NCBI RefSeq assembly: GCF_027595985.1 | Contig: NC_073304.1 | Location: 51,005,137-51,069,136 of the forward strand | DNA: 64,000 nucleotides | Source of the DNA: Sorex araneus | Lineage: Eukaryota; Chordata; Mammalia; Eulipotyphla; Soricidae | Direction of reading: 5' to 3' | In this document: positions 57,592-64,000 of the stretch, in pieces | Layout: each line of letters opens with the position of its first letter | How positions within the stretch are numbered: the stretch's first letter is position 1 | The notes under the pieces: generated by a model | What the model saw: the letters and a program-made list of their open reading frames with translations, nothing else | Database searches by the model: none | What the model was told of the DNA's origin: nothing | Program-made: the position numbers and the translations under genes

Positions 57592-58225
57592 ACAACTTCT
57601 TGATCCATTCATCTGTAGTTATCTGTAGTTAGACATATGGGTTGTTTCCCTGTATTGGGAGTTTTTGTTTGTTTGTTCATTTTGTTTATTAATTTTTGGG
57701 CCATGCCCACTGTGCTTAAGTCTTTATTCCTGACTTTGTGTTCAAGGATCAACCCTCATATAGCTTTGGGAGCCATTTGCAGTGCAAAGTAAGTGCTTTA
57801 CTTGCTATACTATCTCTCTGGTGCCTGAATTATTATTATTATTTTTTTAATTTTGTGTGTTTAAAAGTACAGTGGTGGAATTACTGTATTGTATGGCTTT
57901 TCAATTTTTGTTTTTTTAAGGAAACTCCTTACCCTTTTTTTTTAATGGCTGACCCAATTTACATTCTAAAATGTAAGAACATTTTTACATTCTTAAATCA
58001 ACAATGCATAAATGCTTCCTTCTCTCCATATCCTCTATGTCACTCTGTATCTTTTTTTTGTCTTTTGAGTGACAGTCAATGGGCATAAGGTAAAATAGTT
58101 TTATTTTTATTTGCATTTGTCTAACAAAATAATACAATGGACTTTTCATATACCTATCAGCCATCTGTCTGTCCAAAGAAGCACCTATTCATCTCCTCTG
58201 TTCATTTTATCTTAGGGTTCTTTTT
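57005..58225 (-). mobile_element. L1 3' end, antisense, interrupted
   Basis: 'cattccagcatcacaacctc' (57048), 'cttgatccattcatctg' (57599), 'gtggaattactgtattgtat' (57875) and 'tttgcatttgtctaacaaaa' with 'cttttcatatacctatcagc' (58110-58162) occur in the order of an antisense L1 3' region. It is interrupted by an AT palindrome (57537-57590) and a SINE (57690-57823). Confidence 0.6.
57690..57823 (-). mobile_element. SOR-type SINE, old
   Basis: Antisense copy within the L1: 'gggccatgcccactgtgctt' to 'actatctctctggtgcc'. Confidence 0.7.
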
Positions 58226-58257
58226 GTATTGTTGCTTTTTTGCTTTGTTTTGTTTTG

Positions 58258-58431
58258 AACTTCTTTTTTGGGAGGGGGTTGCACCCAGCAATGCACAGTG
58301 GTTACTCCTGGTTCTTCATTCAGGAATTACTCCTAGCAATGCTCAAGGGACCATAAGGGATGCTGTGAATCAAACCTGGGTCGTCTGCGTTCACGACAAA
58401 CGCCCTACCCGCTGTGCTATTGCTCCAGCCC
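58258..58431 (-). mobile_element. SOR SINE
   Basis: Antisense and nearly full length: 'ttgcacccagcaatgcacag' at the left, 'gtgctattgctccagccc' at the right. Inserted just beyond the L1 segment. Confidence 0.9.
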
Positions 58432-59203
58432 TTTTATTGTTGTTTTTGTGTCAGAATATATACTGGAAAACTTAATAATCTTTAAACCACTAGGTTGTGG
58501 GCATTCTAAATATAAATTAGTCCATCTCAAGTATGCACACCTATAATTAATTTATGTGTTCTGCTGGTACAAACTGGATACTTCTCACTTGCCAAAATAC
58601 GATATTTTTGTTATATCTGGTTATTTAGGGCATTTATGAAAATGAAAATTTATTTGGGTGTAATGTATAAAAGAACACAGAAGATATACTTCTCTTTTAG
58701 ATATCTCATTGGGAAGTGCTGATGATAGCAATTTTTAAACAATAAATCATGCTATATCCTTAGTGTATTTATACTACCACAAATTTACTCATATGAGACA
58801 ATGTCAAGAAAATAGAACATTTATACTTTACTCAAAGCTACTCAAATCCATTGAGATTTAAGAAGTTATTTAATGATGGCTTTTATTTTCAAAATAAAAT
58901 TACTCCTGTACAGAGAAATATAAAGTAATCCACACACTGAAAGATCTTGGCAATTTGTTCTACCAAATATTATTATGTCAAACACTTCTAGCTTAATTTT
59001 TACTGTAGCTGTGGAAGTGTGTTCTGTACTTGTAACAATGTCAAATAGTAAAAGCCAATGTTTTGTTAGGCTCAGCAATTCATAGTACCAGAAAGATATT
59101 GAAAGTCATCAAATTCACACACACTCAATTAATATTTGACAATACATTGAAAAAGCTATTGTAATGTAAACATTCTTCATTTGTGTAGTTGTCAAAGATG
59201 CTA
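58432..59203. other. AT-rich DNA, nothing recognised
   Basis: No repeat family or coding signal seen. Confidence 0.5.
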
Positions 59204-59209
59204 TATCTA

Positions 59210-59256
<47 letters not shown>

Positions 59257-59257
59257 A
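59204..59257. repeat. (TATC)n microsatellite
   Basis: About 12 tetranucleotide units. Confidence 0.95.
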
Positions 59258-59334
59258 TTCTATGACAAAAGGACTCTTGTCTATTTAGAGTTGGCCTGAA
59301 AAATGTTAGACTTTGGCTTGTCTTTGTTTTTCCT

Positions 59335-59412
59335 AGAACTGAGTGATCCCTAAGTACAGAGTAGGAGTAAGTCTAAGAATAGCACCAGGTGTGTTGTCAA
59401 AGAAGAATAAAT
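59335..59412 (+). mobile_element. SINE 3' fragment
   Basis: 'gagtgatccctaagtacaga' and 'caccaggtgtgttgtcaaa' echo the SOR 3' half. Confidence 0.4.
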
Positions 59413-59487
59413 ATTATCAGAACCTTAGTTGCAGCAGATAAATTTTGTTGTAAATATACTGGGGACTTTTAAAGTTTTTGTCATTGT

Positions 59488-59662
59488 TTTAGTTTTTGGG
59501 TGTCACCTAGTGATACTCAGGGGTTACTCCTGCATCTGTGCTCAGGAATCACTTCTGGTGGTGCTCAGGGTGGGTGGGTGGGACTATGTCGATTGCTAGG
59601 GATCGAACTTGAGCCAGCCATGTTCAAGGCATGCACCTTATCTACTGCACTATCTCTCCAAT
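59488..59662 (-). mobile_element. SOR SINE
   Basis: Antisense. 'ggttactcctgcatctgtgc', a small GGGT expansion near 59568-59582, and the head end 'ctgcactatctctccaatg'. Confidence 0.85.
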
Positions 59663-59936
59663 GACTAAAATAAATTTTAAGGAAAAAATGTCATCAAGCT
59701 CTCTTTAAATTTAGTTTAATCAGAAAGACCATGAAAGGATCAACAAAGCATAGTAAATATCACTTTTGAGTATTCCAGTATTCTCTTAGAAATAGGATAC
59801 TACAAAATTATATTTCAAAAGACATTGATTATATATGTTATATATACACAATTCAAAATATCCTTCTAAAATACAAAATGAGATTAGGGGGAAAAGGGTG
59901 TTACTAAGTTCCTAAAGTATCTGTGTCTCTGTGTAT

Positions 59937-60092
59937 AGTAGTAGTAGTAGCAGCAGCAGCGGTGGAAGTAGCAGTAGTAGTAGCAGTACAAGACTGTGTC
60001 CTATATGTATATTTTTCACTGAAGATTACTCCTTGTGATTTTGTGAAGACCACAGGTGGTGGCAGGGATCATACCCAGGTCTGTTGTGTGCC
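59937..60092. repeat. (GTA/GCA)n triplet tract and SINE fragment
   Basis: The triplet run 59937-59990 yields the Val/Ala-rich artefact frame. The following 60025-60092 ('gtggcagggatcatacccag') is a degenerate antisense SINE piece. Confidence 0.6.
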
Positions 60093-60267
60093 TACCAGTT
60101 TCTGAAACAGAAGAATAAATCAACATAAGACTTTCAAATTTGACTCAAACTATGCTTTTCTTAGATAATGAGATCAAAACTCCGTTAGCCTATCGATAAA
60201 CCTAGGGTTGTGATATTAAAATGCTATGAGTCATTGTTATTAGGCTACTTGAGATTTCTTGTCTCAA

Positions 60268-60375
60268 TAGTGAGACCATGACATACAATACTTCTAGAGA
60301 TAAAGCTTTATGCATTCAACATTCTAACACCACACCCTCCACCAGTGTCCACTTCTTTTTATTCCTGTTCCAGGG
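60268..60375 (-). mobile_element. L1 3'-end fragment, antisense
   Basis: 'cattcaacattctaacacc' and 'ccctccaccagtgtccactt' match the block seen at 57040-57075 and, more loosely, 29110-29160. Confidence 0.5.
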
Positions 60376-60844
60376 CCCTACTTTCTGAATATGTTATCAG
60401 AACTTATGTCAAGAAAATTAATTTTCTTCAACGTGGTTTGTTTTTTATTTGTTATAATTGTGCTATCATAGGGCTTCTCATATTTTAATGTGCATATATA
60501 TGTATATATATATATATACAAAACTTGGAATCTTGTTAAAAAAAACCCTACTCTGTTTCAATACAACTAAAACCTAGTACTGAGTTCTGCATTTCCAAGC
60601 TCCGAAGTGTCACTAAATGCTGTATATTCAAAGGTTATATTTGGAATAGTAAAGACTTAGACTTTACTTATGTCTTTTTGACTTATATACTGTCCAACAT
60701 ATAGTATTAATTTAAGTAATTAAGCTCAAAACTAAAGATTATTTCAGAAATAAATGAGGTATTTATTTTTGAATAAAATAGCATTCCTAAAACAAACTAA
60801 GATTTTCCCAAAAAAAGTTTTCTTGGGATAGAAGATGCCTCAGT
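60376..60844. other. AT-rich DNA, nothing recognised
   Basis: Contains a small TA repeat at 60491-60520. Confidence 0.5.
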
Positions 60845-60992
60845 AACCTGGTGTACTTGTTTGGTACACAGAAGCAACAGGTTTAATCCCGGTCACCACA
60901 TAGTCTTTCTAGCACAGTGTGGGAACTACCCTCCCATTACTGAGCTGCCTGTAACATCTCCAGCACTTCCTGATGTGGCCCTAAAGAAAAAA
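60845..60992 (+). mobile_element. Degenerate SINE-like element
   Basis: B-box-like 'ggtttaatcccggtcacc', and an A-rich tail (aaagaaaaaataaataaa). Old. Confidence 0.4.
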
Positions 60993-61660
60993 TAAATAAA
61001 ACTAGCTTTCCTTGCTTTTTTTTTGAAAATTGTTAGACCTGTGTTCCTATAAATACGGTTTTTCTTTATTTTGTTTTTGATTTTAGAAAGTAGAAAAGCT
61101 TATTGGAAAGGAGAAGAGAAAAGGAAAGGAACAACCCATGTGGGAGGAACTTAATACAGAACTAAGTTCAATAACATATTCTTTGTGTGCCTTATCCTTA
61201 ACCTCATCCTACATAAGTTTATGCTAATGCTTTGTAATATTTTCCAGTTTAGATACTGCAGAAAATATGTCTCTGAGGCTAAGAACCACAAAACAATAAA
61301 AGAAGTAAACACTTTTGTTGAAATGTGCAGATTCCCATGTTAACATCTCATTCACAGCCTAATTGTAACCCAATTAGGAAAATTAAGATAAGTAGAAACA
61401 GCTGGAACAGAAGGCACTTGGAGTGAAGTGTACCCTCTACGCTCATTATTCGATGGAGATCATTACCCAACTCTATACACAGTCTATGATATTTTATATG
61501 TTTGGGCTCATTTATATCTGTAAAAGATAAGAGCACCTAAGAAAATGAACTGACCTTTAGCTCCGAATCTTAAAATTTCTGTTACTTGATGCTTCAAGTT
61601 TAGTCAGATATAAACCTAGGAAATGCAGGGAATCCTCTTTAAATATTTCTCCATGTGAGA
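60993..61660. other. AT-rich DNA, nothing recognised
   Basis: No repeat family or coding signal seen. Confidence 0.5.
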
Positions 61661-61664
61661 GAGG

Positions 61665-61667
61665 AAG

Positions 61668-61726
<59 letters not shown>

Positions 61727-61795
61727 AAGAGACAGAGACAGAGAGACAGAGAAAAAGATAGAGACAGAGAGACAGAGGCAGAGCAAGAGAGAGGA
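61665..61795. repeat. (TA)n then (GA)n-rich microsatellites
   Basis: TA run to 61706, then GA/CAGAGA low-complexity sequence. The charged Arg/Glu frame reading through is an artefact. Confidence 0.9.
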
Positions 61796-61879
61796 AAAGT
61801 GTCTGCTATTGAGACAGGTTGGGGCGGGGGTAGGAGGGAAAGTGGGGGTATTGGTGGTGAAAAAGTTACACTGGTTAGG

Positions 61880-61931
61880 GCATGGGTGTTGGAGCATCCA
61901 ACACCCTATCTCTGTACTATCGCTCTAGCCC
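61880..61931 (-). mobile_element. SINE head fragment
   Basis: 'ctgtactatcgctctagccc' is the antisense tRNA head. The rest is missing. Confidence 0.5.
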
Positions 61932-61934
61932 AAA

Positions 61935-64000
61935 GTTTAGGTAAGAGAAGGAAAACTAATGAGTGAATGAGTAGAGAGTGGGAGAGACGAGACAGATGAG
62001 GAGCAATAGGGGGAAAGGGCCAATATTGAGGAATAATAAGTCTAAATCTCCAAACCACACCCAACAACACTGATATTATGAGATCCAAACTTTAATAGCC
62101 AAATTTAAAAGGTGCCTGTGTCAATGGCAAGCTGGGATGGTGGTGTGGCTGGGAGAGGTAACTGGCAACACTGGTGGGGGAATATTTAAAATAAAACAAA
62201 CAAATGGATGAATAGCTATCTCTTCATAGTACTCTTCCTTTATCTTTTGGTCATTTCTCTCTCTATATATACATATATATGTATGTATATATATATACAT
62301 ATATTCATCCTATGAGTGCTTCATCATGTACTGGTGACACCTAGAATTTAATTTTCTTATAATGTATTTAATTTGTTATTGTTAAATGTAACTAATAATA
62401 AAGAGAGAATAAGGGCTTGTTTGATTTTTACTTTGGTAATTGCATAAATGAAATCTTGCAACTTAAGGAGTTCTCATATTAATGAACATCCTACCTTGAT
62501 ATAGCATGTTTAAGAACACAGGTTAGTGTTCAAAGACCTGATTGATACTCTCCAATACTTAGTTTCCTCATGTGGAGCAAAAGGTAGTCACAGTGCTTAT
62601 CTTAAAGGGATGTTCAGAGAAGAAAGTGAAATAATTTGTATGAAGTCTTCAGATCATGCCTAGCACATGTAACTGCTAAGAAAATGTTCATCATCTGTAT
62701 GTATTAGTTCATCACAGTTTCATTATTATGATTCATAATCTCTCTCCTTCATGATCAATACCTAGTGAAATTAAGTAAACTGTCAGTTACAGGTTAAACA
62801 GTATGAATAAATAGAACGTCTCATCATCCTAGCAGATCCATCTACAGTCATGTTGTGGAATTAATGAAAATGAGTAAGACCAATGATAGGAAAAATAATC
62901 ATCTTGATATATACAACAATAATATGAATGTGAGCTAAAATATTTAAATGTACATAATTTGACTTTTTTTGAGGTAAATCTATCTTAAATGGACATCCAA
63001 AGACTTTACAGTTTCTTGCCTATTGTCATATCTTGCTGTTATCTGCTGCATAGTTAGTGGAGATTTAAGGACTATGAAGACCCATCTTTCTAGACATACA
63101 CATATACACGAATCACAAATTCAAATACATATTTATGGCAAATATGGCAATCTAAAAATAAACTTGGTTTAAGTATGGTGAATCAAACTTTGTCTGTAAA
63201 ATTCCAAAATGAATCTTCAAATTTCATCAGGAGTGGAAGAGCAAATCATTAATTGCAAGGAAGGGAAGGTGGCATCACAGAAATTACCAATTTTGCCTCA
63301 GTGATCAACTTGGGCAACATGTTTGATCTTATAACACCAGAGAGGAAGGTTTCTAAGATAAGTAATGACAAGCACTGCCTGGTTTCTGTGTGAATGATTC
63401 TACATTGATAATATAACCATTTCATAGTTAGATGGAGAGCTCAGAGTCAAGTATAAAATATCCTATGATCAACATTTTGCAATACCAAAAAAAAAAAGAG
63501 AGGAACAACAACAAAAAGATGTGCTCTCTGGTATGTATGTAATGTACTTTATCCACAAGATAAATGTAATAACATTTCATTTGTATTACAGCAATCTTAG
63601 ATCCAGAAGAATAAAACTAATATATTCATGAATGTAACTAGATTTGCATTAACATAGCTAAAGGTAAATTTTTACCCCTTGTGTTTATGCTTCTAGACAA
63701 TCTGGTGCTTAATTTCCTTTGGACTTTCTACTTCCAATATCCTCAGGGAATATGCATAGAAAGAAATATGCAGCTACTTAAAAGTGACATGGAAGCAATT
63801 CTGCATATCTTTCATGATTGATGGAAGGTTTTTTTCTTTAAAAAGCAATTTCAAAGAAGCTAAACATATCTTTTTTAGATTTAGACTGCACAAGTCTGAT
63901 TATTGATTATTTATAGCCCATTTATTACCTTACTAATGAAGACAAACCAATAGTCAATAAATAGGACTTATATTGAAGATTGGAACTCAAATTAATTTGC
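61935..64000. other. AT-rich DNA with a small TA repeat
   Basis: A TA/TG repeat lies at 62263-62302. Nothing else is recognised to the end of the window. Confidence 0.5.

Noticed and set aside
61616-61966. Arg/Glu-rich or Ser/Leu-rich protein
   Set aside because: Translation of TA and GA microsatellites on both strands.

Overview
The window looks like mammalian intergenic or deep-intron DNA, most probably from a shrew (Sorex-type). It is AT-rich. It contains no exon, CpG-island promoter or cellular gene that I can recognise. Every longer open frame that makes biological sense belongs to a retrotransposon. The species guess rests on a very abundant tRNA-derived SINE whose head (A box tagcacagcggg, B box ggttcgatccc) and A-rich tail match my recollection of the shrew SOR family. 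It also rests on an RTE-clade LINE whose protein resembles nematode RTE elements. I recall a 2019 Mobile DNA report of an RTE shared by the common shrew and parasitic nematodes; I could not check it here.

Layout. 1-13.9 kb: sparse AT-rich DNA, SINEs, a CT microsatellite, an unclassified GC-richer block (3.52-4.46 kb), and an antisense L1 3' end with a 304-bp tandem duplication (5.58-7.02 kb). 13.95-15.88 kb: RTE copy 1 (+). 18.58 kb: a 33-nt U2 snRNA stub in a 16-bp target-site duplication (TSD). 20.45-21.38 kb: a 933-bp non-autonomous RTE derivative (D1) with its own TSD. 22.71-23.28 kb: a solo LTR with 6-bp TSD. 23.5-26.6 kb: RTE copy 2 (+), the most complete. 28.39 kb: a second U2 stub. 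29.04-29.94 kb: antisense L1. 30.25-32.04 kb: RTE copy 3 (-), lacking the RT domain. 39.2-40.6 kb: tandem duplications and LTR-like sequence. 42.16-44.42 kb: RTE copy 4 (-), the best preserved RT, inserted in an old SINE. 45.6-47.1 kb: L1-like sequence with 100-bp direct repeats. 47.4-49.0 kb: RTE derivatives D2 and D3 flanking a second LTR in AT repeats. 49.4-64 kb: antisense L1 pieces, SINEs, microsatellites and long featureless AT-rich DNA.

The coherent system here is the RTE family and its parasites. The RTE has a 5' leader, one ORF (APE-type endonuclease, then reverse transcriptase) and practically no 3' UTR. Two kinds of non-autonomous element reuse its ends. D1-D3 join the leader to the last ~65 bp through one shared deletion junction, so they form a propagated family. 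Five composite SINEs join a tRNA-like Pol III head to ~100 bp of RTE leader and the same RTE 3' end, with a (TGACAG)n-like tail. The captured tail corresponds to the coding end of the RTE ORF. This suggests that the RTE reverse transcriptase recognises its own C-terminal coding sequence and was exploited by both parasite families. The plain A-tailed SOR SINEs would instead be mobilised by L1, of which several antisense 3' ends are present.
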